Notes: a model not told the origin generated them from the sequence alone. A stretch of DNA of 44,863 bases from Opitutales bacterium (GCA_007130045.1 SLTG01000001.1:1-44863), one strand, 5' to 3'. Positions 17,064-29,896 are shown, numbered from the stretch's first letter. Translations and numbers: made by a program.

Positions 17064-17726
17064 ATGGTCGACTATCAAAATCGATTTCAGGGCCCGAGCC
17101 ACAGCGCGGATGACGGTGAATCCCCTTCTTCGCCGCAGCGTTCCGGAAACGCCGGACTGATGCCCCGTGCCGGCGCGTTCGCCGCCGACATCTTCGTCGT
17201 TGTCCTGCTCGTCGTCACAATCGTCAATTTCTTCGTCCTAAGCCAGAATCCCGATGCCGTGCAAGCGCTCGAGGAGTATACCGAGGAAGTACGGGAGCAC
17301 CAGGAATCCAATGACACCGACGAGGCGCTGGAGCCCCCGCCGCCCCCTCCCGAAGCGGTCGAACGACTCGTTCGCTCGATCTACATCACCATCCTCCTCA
17401 CTCTCCTCATCTACTTTGCCGCGGCCGAACTCTTGACGAAGGGCGCTTCGCCCGGCAAACTGCTGTTCAAGCTGCAGGTCGTGCGAACGGACGCGGGAGA
17501 AACGCTTGCCACAAGCGCCACGGTCGTCCGTTCGGTGATCAAAGCAGTCACACTTGCCCTGGCAATTCTTCATCCGCTCCTGCTCGTATTCGTTTTCAAC
17601 TACCTGTTCGCATTTTTCACCCAGGAACGACGAGCCGGTCATGATTACATCGCACGAACCCGGGTGATCGCAAAACCTTCCACTTCCTTTTATGGCCAAG
17701 CTCCCTCCCAGGATCCAGTTCCTTGA
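17064..17726 (+). CDS. RDD-family membrane protein
   Basis: A 220-residue inner-membrane protein of unknown transport or stress role. It shows the RDD signature pieces: PRAGAFAADIFVVVLLVV (Arg near helix 1 with Asp), a Pro-rich acidic loop (EPPPPPPEAV) around residues 91-98, a second helix YITILLTLLIYF, the conserved LTKGASPGKLLFKLQVV, a third helix LALAILHPLLLVFVFNYLFAFF, and RRAGHDYIARTRVI. It follows sucD by 10 nt and overlaps the next histidine kinase gene by 35 nt in another frame, so translation may be coupled. Confidence 0.8.
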   Translation: MVDYQNRFQGPSHSADDGESPSSPQRSGNAGLMPRAGAFAADIFVVVLLVVTIVNFFVLSQNPDAVQALEEYTEEVREHQESNDTDEALEPPPPPPEAVERLVRSIYITILLTLLIYFAAAELLTKGASPGKLLFKLQVVRTDAGETLATSATVVRSVIKAVTLALAILHPLLLVFVFNYLFAFFTQERRAGHDYIARTRVIAKPSTSFYGQAPSQDPVP

Positions 17727-18765
17727 AGACTCCGATAGAGGAGACGAAACAATACGTCAGGCACTTCGCTTGATCAGCGCGCTGCTTGTTCCCTCGCAGG
17801 ATTCCACATCGCTCCCGAATGCCGCCGACGAGGCTCCCGATCTCGTTGTCGTTGACGCCCGTTTCTCGAACGCGGGATTGGAGCAACTTCGATCGCTCGC
17901 CGCCTCAGGCCCCGGACGGGTGCCCGCCGCTCTGGTTATCGGCGACAAGCCGCCTGAGAATTGGAATAGCGATTTCCCCATGGACTTCATCGCCGCCTCC
18001 CTGCCACCGGAAGAAATCACCGCACGGATCCAATGGCAGCTTCGCTTCGCGGATCTCAAGCGCGAGAAGGAACGCCTTGAAGAACGGCTCGAGGAAGCCC
18101 GTCGCCGTGCGTCCGTCGGCGCGATCGCGGACGGAGTCGCCCACAATCTCAATAATGTTCTGGGTGTGATCTTCGGATACATGCACCTGATCAAGAACAA
18201 TCACCGGAAGCCGGAAGTCGTACTTAAACATCATGCGAGCCTTCAAACGGCAGTGGATAAGATCACCGATATGGTACGCCGCTTCGGGGCCGTCGCCCGG
18301 GAGAGTGAAAGCGATCCTGCTCCGGCCTCGGCCGCCGCGCTCCTTTCCCGGTCGGTCGAACGGTTTCGACACGAAGCCGGTGTCGCGCGCGAGTATCCGT
18401 TTACCCTGAATCCCGCCGATCTTTCGGTAAACACTCGTTTCAACTCGGTCGAAGAATCCCTGGTTGAAGTCTTGAAGAATGCCTGGGAAAGCTACGGGGA
18501 CCTTCCCGAGTCCGAACGTGAAATCGAAATCTCCGCGGAATCGGTGGACGACGAGAATCTTTTCATCCGGATCCGCGACCGCGGGTGCGGGATCGATCCC
18601 GCCATCGAATCGACGATGTTCGAACCGTTCTCCGGCACCAGGAATCACGACGGACTGGGACTGACTCTCGCCCGCCGGTGTTTCCGGAATCTCGACGGCG
18701 ACCTTATCCTCTCGGCCCACCCGGAAGGAGGCACGGTCGCCGAGATCCGCCACCCGCTGCATTGA
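17692..18765 (+). CDS. Soluble sensor histidine kinase with degenerate receiver-like N-terminus
   Basis: A 357-residue cytoplasmic kinase. Residues 1-115 resemble a receiver fold (PDLVVVDARFSNAGLEQL) but lack the usual acidic pair and phospho-Asp context. A coiled-coil stretch (KREKERLEERLEEARRRA, about 123-140) leads to the H-box GVAHNLNNVLGVIFGYMHLI with His151, in the AHxxNN class. The ATPase part has an N-box (VEVLKNAWESYGD), G1 (RDRGCGID), MFEPF and GLGLTLARR. No transmembrane segment is present. It overlaps the RDD gene by 35 nt, and no response regulator is adjacent. The ligand is unknown. Confidence 0.8.
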   Translation: MAKLPPRIQFLEDSDRGDETIRQALRLISALLVPSQDSTSLPNAADEAPDLVVVDARFSNAGLEQLRSLAASGPGRVPAALVIGDKPPENWNSDFPMDFIAASLPPEEITARIQWQLRFADLKREKERLEERLEEARRRASVGAIADGVAHNLNNVLGVIFGYMHLIKNNHRKPEVVLKHHASLQTAVDKITDMVRRFGAVARESESDPAPASAAALLSRSVERFRHEAGVAREYPFTLNPADLSVNTRFNSVEESLVEVLKNAWESYGDLPESEREIEISAESVDDENLFIRIRDRGCGIDPAIESTMFEPFSGTRNHDGLGLTLARRCFRNLDGDLILSAHPEGGTVAEIRHPLH

Positions 18766-18778
18766 GCACAGCTTCGAC

Positions 18779-19792
18779 ATGACCAAACACGTAATGAATG
18801 GATTCCGCGGGACCGTGGGGAATACTCCGCTCATTCGGATCGAAAGCCTTTCCAAAGCGACCGGCTGCGAGATTCTCGGCACGGCCGAATTTCTGAACCC
18901 GGGCGGGTCGGTCAAGGATCGTGCCGCGATGGGCATCGTCGAAGACGCCGAAGCGCGCGGTCTTCTCAAACCGGGAGGCGTCATCGTTGAAGGAACCGCC
19001 GGCAACACCGGCATCGGGCTCGCGCTCGTCGGCAACGCCAAGGGGTACCGCACCGTCATCCTTATTCCGGACACCCAGTCACAGGAAAAAATCAACCTCC
19101 TCCGCGCCATCGGCGCCGAAGTCCGACCCGTTCCCGCCGCCCCGTACAAAGACCCCGCGAACTACAATCATATCGCCCGCCGCCTTGCGGAGGAGATCGA
19201 AAACGGCTTCTGGGCCAACCAGTTCGACAATACCGCCAACCGCGACTTCCACGCGCGCACCACGGGGCCGGAGATCTATGCGCAAACCGGAGGAGAGGTC
19301 ACCGCTTTTGTCACGTCCGTCGGCACCGGCGGGACTCTTGCCGGAGTCGCTTCATTTCTGAAGGAAAAGAAGCCCGAAGTGAGGACGGTCTGCGCCGATC
19401 CCTATGGCGCCGCCATGTGGTCATGGTTCAAGAACGGGAACCTCGATACCGACGACGGCGACTCCGTCGCCGAGGGAATCGGCCAGGGGCGCGTCACGAA
19501 GAACATCGAATCCGCGCCCATTGACGACGCTTATCGCATCCACGACAGCGTCATGATCAAGATGCTCTACCACCTGTTAATGAAAGAGGGCCTCTTCCTC
19601 GGGGCATCGTCGGCAATCAATGTTTGCGGAGCGGTCAAACTCGCCCTCGAAAAGGGTCCCGGCCAGGTCATCACCACCATTCTCTGCGACGACGGCCAAC
19701 GCTACATCTCCCGCCTCTACAACCCCGAATGGCTCAAAGAGCAGAACCTGGATCCTTCAAGAAACGACTTGGATTTTCTCGACGGGATTTGA
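18779..19792 (+). CDS. cysK: Cysteine synthase (O-acetylserine sulfhydrylase)
   Basis: PLP enzyme making L-cysteine from O-acetylserine and sulfide in the cytoplasm. In the 337-residue sequence the PLP Lys sits in NPGGSVKDRAA near residue 45, the substrate loop is EGTAGNTGIGLA near 78, and SVGTGGTLAGVA holds the phosphate-binding loop near 181. EGIGQ and FLGASSAINVCGA near the end are typical of CysK rather than cystathionine beta-synthase. It starts 13 nt after the kinase stop and converges on sufS with 11 nt between the stops, which places cysteine synthesis and cysteine desulfuration side by side. Confidence 0.93.
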   Translation: MTKHVMNGFRGTVGNTPLIRIESLSKATGCEILGTAEFLNPGGSVKDRAAMGIVEDAEARGLLKPGGVIVEGTAGNTGIGLALVGNAKGYRTVILIPDTQSQEKINLLRAIGAEVRPVPAAPYKDPANYNHIARRLAEEIENGFWANQFDNTANRDFHARTTGPEIYAQTGGEVTAFVTSVGTGGTLAGVASFLKEKKPEVRTVCADPYGAAMWSWFKNGNLDTDDGDSVAEGIGQGRVTKNIESAPIDDAYRIHDSVMIKMLYHLLMKEGLFLGASSAINVCGAVKLALEKGPGQVITTILCDDGQRYISRLYNPEWLKEQNLDPSRNDLDFLDGI

Positions 19793-19803
19793 GGGGCCGG
19801 TTG

Positions 19804-21027
19804 TCATCCGAAGAACGCCTGGATTTCCTCGATTACTTCGACAAACCGGTCGATTTCCTCCTTTGTGTTGTAGATATAGAAGCTGGCGCGGACAGTCGAT
19901 TCCAGCCCGAGGCGCTTCATGAGCGGCTGGGTGCAATGATGGCCTCCCCGCAACGCCAATCCGCGGCGGTCGGCGAAACTCACCACATCGTGGGCGTGCA
20001 CGTTCGGCAAGTGAAAACTCGCGATGCCCGCCCGCTCCGCCGGTGGCCCGAGCAGGCGAAGATTCCTCAGGCTTCTCAGTCGCTCGGCCGCGTATTCGCC
20101 GAGTTCCCGGTCATGCGAGTAGATCGCCTTCCGTCCGATTTCATCCAGATAGTCCATCGCCGCGTGCAGCCCGATCGCTCCGGAAATGTGCGGGGTACCC
20201 GCCTCAAATTTGTGGGGCACACCCTTCCATTCGCTGCGGTGCAAATCCACCTTCCGGATCATTTCCCCACCTCCATGGTAAGGCGGCAGCGCCTCCAGCA
20301 GATCGCGTCTTCCGTACAGCGCTCCGATTCCCGTCGGGCCGCACATCTTGTGACCGGAAAACGCCAGGAAATCACACCCGATCCCGCTGACGTCCAGCGG
20401 CGCGTGACCCACGCTCTGGGCGGCATCGACAAGCGTCACCACGCCTTGGTCCCGCGCGCGCCGGCAAAGCTCGGCCACGGGGTTGATCGTCCCAAGTGCG
20501 TTCGAAATGTGGGTGAACGCAAACAGCTTGACGTTCCCGGCGAGCAACGCGTCCAAACGATCGAGCTGGAGGAGTCCCTCGTCACCGGTAACCGGCACAA
20601 AGACAAGTTCGGCGCCGGTCCGCTCGGCCGCAAGCTGCCAGGGAACGAGGTTGCTGTGGTGCTCCATTTCCGTCAGGAGAATCCGGTCGCCCGGCTTGAG
20701 GTACCGGTTGCACCAGGAGGAGGCGACGAGATTGATCGCCTCGGTCGTTCCGCGCGTAAACACGATTTCCTTCTCGCTCCCGGCGCCGATAAACGCGGCA
20801 GCCCGCGCCCGCGCCGCCTCGTACGCCTCGGTCGCCCGGTGACTCAACGCGTGAATCCCTCGGTGAACGTTACTGTTATCCTTTTCGTAATACCCGCTGA
20901 CCGCGTCGATTACCGAACGCGGTTTCTGCGTTGTCGCCGCATTGTCGAAATAGATCAGGTCGTGCCCGTACACCTGCTGGTCGAGCACGGGAAATTCCTC
21001 GCGAATGGAAGTCATTGTTTTCTTCAT
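19804..21027 (-). CDS. sufS: Cysteine desulfurase SufS
   Basis: PLP-dependent group II cysteine desulfurase delivering persulfide sulfur for Fe-S cluster assembly. The 407 residues include IYFDNAATTQKP near 26, NVHRGIHALSHRAT near 53, FTRGTTEAINLVA near 89, TEMEHHSNLVPW near 119, the PLP-binding SGHKMCGPTGIGALYGR, and RGGHHCTQPLM with the catalytic Cys. It follows sufU on the same strand (160 nt apart) and could have its own promoter in that gap. No sufBCD is in the window. Confidence 0.96.
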   Translation of the reverse strand: MKKTMTSIREEFPVLDQQVYGHDLIYFDNAATTQKPRSVIDAVSGYYEKDNSNVHRGIHALSHRATEAYEAARARAAAFIGAGSEKEIVFTRGTTEAINLVASSWCNRYLKPGDRILLTEMEHHSNLVPWQLAAERTGAELVFVPVTGDEGLLQLDRLDALLAGNVKLFAFTHISNALGTINPVAELCRRARDQGVVTLVDAAQSVGHAPLDVSGIGCDFLAFSGHKMCGPTGIGALYGRRDLLEALPPYHGGGEMIRKVDLHRSEWKGVPHKFEAGTPHISGAIGLHAAMDYLDEIGRKAIYSHDRELGEYAAERLRSLRNLRLLGPPAERAGIASFHLPNVHAHDVVSFADRRGLALRGGHHCTQPLMKRLGLESTVRASFYIYNTKEEIDRFVEVIEEIQAFFG

Positions 21028-21064
21028 GAATCATGCAGCCACGGACGGGAGCTCTCTCCGCCCA

Positions 21065-21091
21065 TCAATAGGCGATCGGAATGCTTGTCAA
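21065..21091 (-). promoter_or_regulatory. Candidate promoter of sufS
   Basis: On the minus strand TTGACA (complement of 21086-21091) is followed after 15 nt by TATTGA (complement of 21065-21070). The spacer is short. The leader to the sufS ATG at 21027 is about 30 nt. The match in -35 is perfect, the -10 moderate. Confidence 0.35.
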
Positions 21092-21187
21092 GGTTACCTT
21101 CCCCCTCAATTCCCGCCAAACGGCAATTCTCCAACCGCTCACCCTTCAGCTCCGCTCAGGACACGCGAACCAACAACCGCCCCTCCC

Positions 21188-21640
21188 CTACTCCGTTGTG
21201 ACCGGTTCCGGTTCTTCTCCGGGACGCTCGGCCGCGTTGAGGGCCGCATGCCATGACAAGGTCGCACACTTGATCCGCGCAGGGAACTGGTGAACGCCGG
21301 CAAACGCGGACAGGTCGCTGAGGTTGCCCTCGTCGATCTCCCCGCTGGTAACCAGGTGATGAAAATCGCTGTACAGCGCCTTGATTTCCGCAAGCGTCTT
21401 GCCCTTGAGCATCGACGTCATAACCGACGCGGATGCCTTGGAGATCGCGCATCCCGCGCCATGAAAAGTGATTTCCCGGATCCGGTCGCCATCCATCTGG
21501 AGGAAAACCGTGTAATGGTCGCCGCACACAGGGTTATCCCCTACGGCGACCCTGTCCGGATTCTCCATTTCCCCGAAATTCCGCGGTCTGCGATTATGAT
21601 CGAGAATGACTGCCTGATATAAATCCGCAATGTCCTGCAT
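21188..21640 (-). CDS. sufU: SufU-type Fe-S assembly protein
   Basis: A 150-residue SufU/IscU-like protein that accepts sulfur from SufS. It has LYQAVILDHNRRPRNFGEM, the three conserved cysteines in NPVCGD, GAGCAISKASAS and RIKCATLSW, and the insertion typical of SufU between the second and third Cys. In SufU these Cys bind zinc and take the persulfide from SufS. The ATG at 21640 is used; a GTG immediately precedes it. It lies just upstream of sufS on the same strand, the usual pairing. Confidence 0.92.
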   Translation of the reverse strand: MQDIADLYQAVILDHNRRPRNFGEMENPDRVAVGDNPVCGDHYTVFLQMDGDRIREITFHGAGCAISKASASVMTSMLKGKTLAEIKALYSDFHHLVTSGEIDEGNLSDLSAFAGVHQFPARIKCATLSWHAALNAAERPGEEPEPVTTE

Positions 21641-21664
21641 CACTCGGCCTTTTTACACGACAAA

Positions 21665-21676
21665 GCGTTCGAACGC
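21665..21676. repeat. GCGTTCGAACGC palindrome between sufU and the hybrid kinase
   Basis: A perfect 12-bp palindrome in the 180-nt divergent region (21641-21820). It lies just upstream of sufU and could be a regulator site. The rest of the gap is AT-rich and holds TATACT (21811-21816) 4 nt before the hybrid kinase ATG, without a good -35. Confidence 0.3.
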
Positions 21677-21820
21677 AAAAACTATCTTGAGAAATTTTCC
21701 TCCGACAGAGTTTTCTTAAATCAGCAATCCTTATCAGTTGCATTTCGAAAGCGTCTGATTTGCAAAGAAATAAGGTTTGACTCACCCGTCTGATCGGGCT
21801 TCTTTCGAACTATACTCGCC

Positions 21821-23746
21821 ATGACCGATCCTGTCCGCATAGTCATTCTTGAAGATCACAACGCCGGTGAATCCCCTCTGCGCGAAACACTTATGGGCGC
21901 TGGATTCACCTCGGAAATCATCAGTGTTACCCTCGAATCGGACTTCAGGGAAAACCTAACCAGGGACTCCCATGTGATTCTCGTCGATACCCGATCGCCG
22001 GAGTCCGCCGCAGTCCGGGCTCTTGAGATCCTCCGGGAGGCGGAGATCGATGCGCCCTTGATTGTGGTCTCCGACGCCCTGACTCCGGATTCGACGCGCG
22101 CGCTGAGCGAGAACGGCGTCCACATCCAGATTCCAAAGGACCGGCTCGAATTCCTCGGTCCTGCCGTGCGCCAGGCACTCGAACAGAATCTTCTCCGCCG
22201 GGAATGCCGGGCCGCGTTGAAAACGCTCGGGGAATCCGAAACGCGTTATGACGCAATCACCGGTATCGCGCTCGACGTCGTGTTTGAAATCGATGCCGAG
22301 GGGCGCTTCACCCGATTGAGCCCCTCCTTCGCGGATGTCACCGGCTGGGAAATCGAAAACTGGATGGGCCACACCTTTCCCGCGATAATCCATCCGGAGG
22401 ACCGGGAACAGGCGCGCAACGTCTTTCACCGGACGCTCGTGGGAGAACGGGTCAATCTATTCGAGCTGCGAATCGCGCACAGAAGCGGCGGCTACATCAT
22501 AGCGGAATTCATGGTCATCCGTCATCAAGCGAAAAGCGGCGAGCGTTCCGTTCTCGGGGTCGGACGAGACATTACCGAACGGAAACGTCTCGAATCCCAG
22601 TCGCGGCAATCACAGAAGATGGAAAGCCTCGGCGCTCTTGCAGGAGGAATCGCCCACGATTTCAACAACCTCATCGGCATTATCAGCGGATACTGCGAGT
22701 TGGCCGTCGAATCCATCGGTGACGACCATCCCGCGCGCCCCTACCTCAGCCAAATCGACACGGCCGGACAGCGCGCGGCCGCGCTCGTCCAGCAGATTCT
22801 ATCCATTGCGCGCAAAGCCCGTGTTTCGCTCGAACCTCTTGCGCTCAACCAGGCGGTTCTCGATATCTTCAAGCTGCTGCACGAAACCTTTCCCAGGACC
22901 GTCGAGCTTTCGCAAGACCTCGAATCCGGCCTGCCCGACATCATCGGCGACACCTCCCAGATCAACCAGATCCTCATGAACCTCTGTGTCAACGCGCGCG
23001 ACTCCATGCCGTCCGGAGGAAGGCTCGTCATAAAGACCCGCAGCCTCACCGCCGCCGAACTGCCCGGTTCGATCCCGAACGCCAAGCATGAGCGCTATGT
23101 CTGCATGAGCGTATCCGACACGGGAACCGGTATGACCGAAGACGTCCGCAAGTCGATGTTCGACCCTTTCTTTTCCACAAAGGAGACCGCGCAAGGAAGC
23201 GGCCTCGGCCTTGCCGTGGTGCAGGGGATTATCAGGAACCACGGCGCCCACATCCGGGTGGACAGCGAACCCGGACACGGTACCACCTTTGAGATCTATT
23301 TCCCGGCCTGCTCCCGGGAGAGCGAGGAGACCGGAACGACACAGGAGGTTCCCGAAACCGCGGAAGGAACTGAATTGCTTCTGCTGGTGGAAGACGAGTC
23401 CAGCATCAGTGAAATGACTCAGAAGGCCCTTCGAAACAACGGTTACAAAGTAGTGAGCGCCAGGGACGGCGCCGAAGGTCTCGACCTCTACAAAAGGCAT
23501 CGTGTCGAGATCGCGCTGGTGTTGCTGGATCTGGGACTGCCGAAAATGGACGGCATCGCCGTGCTCGAACGTATCCGTCAGACCGATCCCGAGATGCACG
23601 TTATCCTGTCGAGCGGCTTCCTCGATCCCGACCAGGAAAAAAGCCTCGCCAACGACCGGTTCGTCTGTTTTCTCCCCAAACCTTACGAACTCAGGGAAAT
23701 GCTCAAGACGATTCGCGAGACCCTTTACCCGTCCGGCGCGAGTTGA
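21821..23746 (+). CDS. Hybrid sensor histidine kinase (REC-like, PAS, HisKA, HATPase, REC)
   Basis: A 641-residue soluble hybrid kinase. Residues 1-125 are receiver-like (RIVILEDHN, VILVDTRSP), followed by a PAS domain at about 140-255 (TRYDAITGIALDVVFEID...FADVTGW...GVGRDITERKRLE). The H-box LGALAGGIAHDFNNLIGIISGYCELA has His279. The ATPase has an N-box (QILMNLCVNARDSMP), VSDTGTGM, MFDPFFSTK and GSGLGLAVVQGI. The C-terminal REC (from about 516) has VEDESS, phospho-acceptor Asp570 in LLDLGLPKMDG and Lys620 in FLPKPY. No transmembrane helix is visible, so it probably senses a cytoplasmic signal through PAS. It overlaps the 3' end of the converging phosphatase gene by 44 nt. Confidence 0.92.
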   Translation: MTDPVRIVILEDHNAGESPLRETLMGAGFTSEIISVTLESDFRENLTRDSHVILVDTRSPESAAVRALEILREAEIDAPLIVVSDALTPDSTRALSENGVHIQIPKDRLEFLGPAVRQALEQNLLRRECRAALKTLGESETRYDAITGIALDVVFEIDAEGRFTRLSPSFADVTGWEIENWMGHTFPAIIHPEDREQARNVFHRTLVGERVNLFELRIAHRSGGYIIAEFMVIRHQAKSGERSVLGVGRDITERKRLESQSRQSQKMESLGALAGGIAHDFNNLIGIISGYCELAVESIGDDHPARPYLSQIDTAGQRAAALVQQILSIARKARVSLEPLALNQAVLDIFKLLHETFPRTVELSQDLESGLPDIIGDTSQINQILMNLCVNARDSMPSGGRLVIKTRSLTAAELPGSIPNAKHERYVCMSVSDTGTGMTEDVRKSMFDPFFSTKETAQGSGLGLAVVQGIIRNHGAHIRVDSEPGHGTTFEIYFPACSRESEETGTTQEVPETAEGTELLLLVEDESSISEMTQKALRNNGYKVVSARDGAEGLDLYKRHRVEIALVLLDLGLPKMDGIAVLERIRQTDPEMHVILSSGFLDPDQEKSLANDRFVCFLPKPYELREMLKTIRETLYPSGAS

Positions 23747-24293
23747 AATCCTCGCGCTGCAGTTCGCGCAACAGCTTCAGCACCGCCTGCTCGACCTGGG
23801 GAAGCGCTTCCTCCGGGGGCGCCGCGTCCAGGTCATGAATGTGCCAATACTCGATGTGCGGCTCCCATTCGGCGAAATTCTTCTTGATGTAGGCCTCGTG
23901 CTCCGCCTGCTTCAGGGCGATCCTGCGGACCGCCCTCTCCAGGTCTTCGGTCATCAATCCCAGGCGCGTGGGAGCGGTCATCTGAAGATCGATTCCCCGC
24001 GATTCCAGTGCCTCGTGCGTGAAGGGAGAGAGATCGTTCGGGGCCAGGTGCACCGCCACTCCCCGGGAGAACGCCCGCCATGCCAGTCCGGCTTCGATCG
24101 CATTGTGATTGAAGACGGCTTCCGCGAATCGGCTTCGGTAATAGTTTCCGGTACAGATAAAAAGCACTTCACGAACTCCCTCCGGCGGAACTGAAACCGA
24201 ATCCGGTTCCGGCTGATTCGAAAGAGCACGGTTCCTCCTTCTGTCCCAGAAATCCAGTAATGCCTTGCGCAGCCTTTCCATTCTCCCGGTCAT
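23703..24293 (-). CDS. Low-molecular-weight phosphotyrosine phosphatase-like protein
   Basis: A 196-residue protein with a basic N-terminal extension of ~40 residues before the LMW-PTP fold. The P-loop is FICTGNYYRSRFAE with nucleophile Cys47 and Arg53 (C-x5-R-S). SPFTHEALESRGID and WHIHDLDAAPP carry candidate acid residues (Asp154 or Asp156). Relatives act as tyrosine phosphatases or arsenate reductases; the YYRSR variant of the P-loop is common in an uncharacterised subgroup. The stop lies inside the end of the convergent kinase gene. It is on the same strand as kdsA but 190 nt downstream. Confidence 0.8.
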   Translation of the reverse strand: MTGRMERLRKALLDFWDRRRNRALSNQPEPDSVSVPPEGVREVLFICTGNYYRSRFAEAVFNHNAIEAGLAWRAFSRGVAVHLAPNDLSPFTHEALESRGIDLQMTAPTRLGLMTEDLERAVRRIALKQAEHEAYIKKNFAEWEPHIEYWHIHDLDAAPPEEALPQVEQAVLKLLRELQREDFNSRRTGKGSRESS

Positions 24294-24378
24294 TCTTGCT
24301 ACTTTATTCCTCGATGCAATCCCGCAAAAACCCTTCTTCCCACTTCCGTGTTCGACCTGTGCCGGACACAGCGAGGGG

Positions 24379-24393
24379 GGCCTCCCGGAGGCC
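24379..24393. repeat. GC-rich palindrome after kdsA
   Basis: GGCCTCC and GGAGGCC pair around a single central C in the 189-nt gap between kdsA and the LMW phosphatase gene. No T run follows on the minus strand, so a simple intrinsic terminator is not supported. The rest of the gap shows no gene. Confidence 0.35.
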
Positions 24394-24482
24394 GCGCGGA
24401 CACCGGCGAACGTCGTCCTCGCTCAGCGATACCATTTCATCAGCGGGAGAATACGGGTGTCCCGCCCCGGCGGCCCTCTTGC

Positions 24483-28358
<3,876 letters not shown>

Positions 28359-28464
28359 CCACGTTACCCAACTCCGTTATGCATCAGCGAAAAGCACACT
28401 CCATTTTGAGCCCTAGAGGCGTCGAAGCTGCCTCCAACCAAAACACCATTAGAGGACTCCAACC

Positions 28465-29229
28465 ATGCTGACACCAGGTCTCGTATCCGTCACCTTTCGC
28501 CAATATTCCGTGGATGAAATCATCGCGATCGTCACCCGCGCCGGTCTGAAGAGCATCGAATGGGGCGGCGACGTCCACGCTCCACACGGCGATACGGATC
28601 GGGCGAGCGAGGTGCGCCGCAAAACCGAAGCGGCGGGGCTCGAGGTCGCCTGTTACGGATCCTACTACCGCCTGGGCACAAGCGAAGAAGATGGGCTTCG
28701 CTTTGACGATGTCCTTCAAACCGCCCGCGCACTGGGAGCTCCGCACATCCGCGTCTGGGCGGGCAACGTTTCGTCCGGCGAGGCCGACGAATCCTACCGC
28801 GGCAAGGTGGCCGCGGACGCCCTGCGCATCGCGGGCCAGGCGGCGGAACACGAAATCGGAATCGCCTACGAGTTCCACCGCAATACTCTTACGGACACAA
28901 ACGAATCCGCCCTTGACCTCCTCGGCCGCACGGAACACCCGAACATCACGACCCTTTGGCAGCCGCCCAACGGACAACCCCTCGAATACTGCGTCGAGGG
29001 CCTAAGAGCCGTCCTGCCGCGCATGAGCAACGTTCACGTCTTCCACTGGTGGCCGACGAACAAGGACCGAAATCCGCTGGATGCAGGCTACGGCCGATGG
29101 AAAACCTACCTGGACCTGATTCGTTCGACCGGACGCGACCACCACCTGCTGATGGAATTCGTCAATGACAACGATCCGGAGAACTTCCTGGCTGACGCCG
29201 CCACCCTGCGGAGCTGGATCGAAGGCTGA
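28465..29229 (+). CDS. Sugar phosphate isomerase/epimerase-like TIM barrel protein
   Basis: A 254-residue protein of the xylose-isomerase-like/AP endonuclease 2 superfamily. MLTPGLVSVTFRQYSVDEII opens strand 1, SIEWGGDVHAPHGD gives an early metal-site region, and later barrel strands include IRVWAGNVSSGEADESYRG, IAYEFHRNTLTDTN with a likely metal Glu, NVHVFHWWP with His and LLMEFVNDND with a Glu. No signal peptide is present. The SD-like AGAGGA is 9 nt before the ATG. Its place beside KDPG aldolase and the uronate genes suggests sugar-acid isomerisation or epimerisation. The chemistry is not defined by sequence. Confidence 0.75.
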   Translation: MLTPGLVSVTFRQYSVDEIIAIVTRAGLKSIEWGGDVHAPHGDTDRASEVRRKTEAAGLEVACYGSYYRLGTSEEDGLRFDDVLQTARALGAPHIRVWAGNVSSGEADESYRGKVAADALRIAGQAAEHEIGIAYEFHRNTLTDTNESALDLLGRTEHPNITTLWQPPNGQPLEYCVEGLRAVLPRMSNVHVFHWWPTNKDRNPLDAGYGRWKTYLDLIRSTGRDHHLLMEFVNDNDPENFLADAATLRSWIEG

Positions 29230-29269
29230 ACACGCTGCCCCGCGTATCGGTTAGGCGTTAGGCGTGGGC

Positions 29270-29896
29270 CTAATCGCCCTTCCCGATCGCGGCCGCTTCA
29301 CGACTAAGCTGGCCAATGCGATCCCAGTCTTGCGCGGCAATCAGCTTCCGATCCACAAACCACGATCCTCCGATCGCGGCGACGACAGGCAGTTCGAGGT
29401 ACGCCGGAGCATTGGCGGCATTGACTCCGCCAAGCGGAATGAATCCGACGCCAGTGTGTTTATAGGGGCCTGCGAGCGCCTTCAGTGTCTTGATACCGCC
29501 CGCCGGTTCCGCCGGAAAGAATTTGAGCAGTTTCAAACCGAGGGATAGCCCTTTCTCGATATCGGAAGGCGTCATCACACCGGGAATGAACGGCAGATCC
29601 AGGGATTGCGCCTTCTCGACCACTGCCCGGTTGATGCCGGGCGAAACGCCGAATTTGGCGCCGGCTTTGACGGCCTCGGCAACCTGGTAAACATCGAGCA
29701 GCGTTCCCGCCCCAACGAGCATGTCGGGAAACGCCTCCACGATCGCTCGGATCGAATCCTGGGCGGCCTCCGTTCGAAACGTCACTTCGACAATGTTGAT
29801 GTCCGCCGAGCGCAGAGTTTCAGCCAAGGGTACCGCGTTCTGTATCTTGTCGATCACGGCAACCGGCACAATCCGGGTCTTACTGATATTCTCCAT
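29270..29896 (-). CDS. eda: 2-dehydro-3-deoxyphosphogluconate (KDPG/KHG) aldolase
   Basis: Class I aldolase splitting KDPG to pyruvate and glyceraldehyde 3-phosphate. The 208-residue trimer-type barrel has VPVAVIDKIQNAVPLAETL near 10, NIVEVTFRTEAAQDSI near 33 with the catalytic Glu, GAGTLLDVYQVAEAVKAGAKFGVSPG near 65, FIPGVMTPSDIEKGLSLGLKLLKFFPAEPAGGIKTLKAL near 106 with the Schiff-base Lys in the KFFPA motif, and PLGGVNAANAPAYLELP. The ATG at 29896 has a strong SD (GGGAG, 6-nt spacing), rare in this window. It is divergent from the XRE-cupin regulator. Confidence 0.94.
   Translation of the reverse strand: MENISKTRIVPVAVIDKIQNAVPLAETLRSADINIVEVTFRTEAAQDSIRAIVEAFPDMLVGAGTLLDVYQVAEAVKAGAKFGVSPGINRAVVEKAQSLDLPFIPGVMTPSDIEKGLSLGLKLLKFFPAEPAGGIKTLKALAGPYKHTGVGFIPLGGVNAANAPAYLELPVVAAIGGSWFVDRKLIAAQDWDRIGQLSREAAAIGKGD

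Noticed and set aside
19624-21201. 525-codon plus-strand frame opposite sufS
   Set aside because: Antisense to an unambiguous SufS; also extends into cysK in a different frame.
24379-24393. Intrinsic terminator of kdsA
   Set aside because: The palindrome has a single-base centre and no T run, so it was kept only as a repeat.
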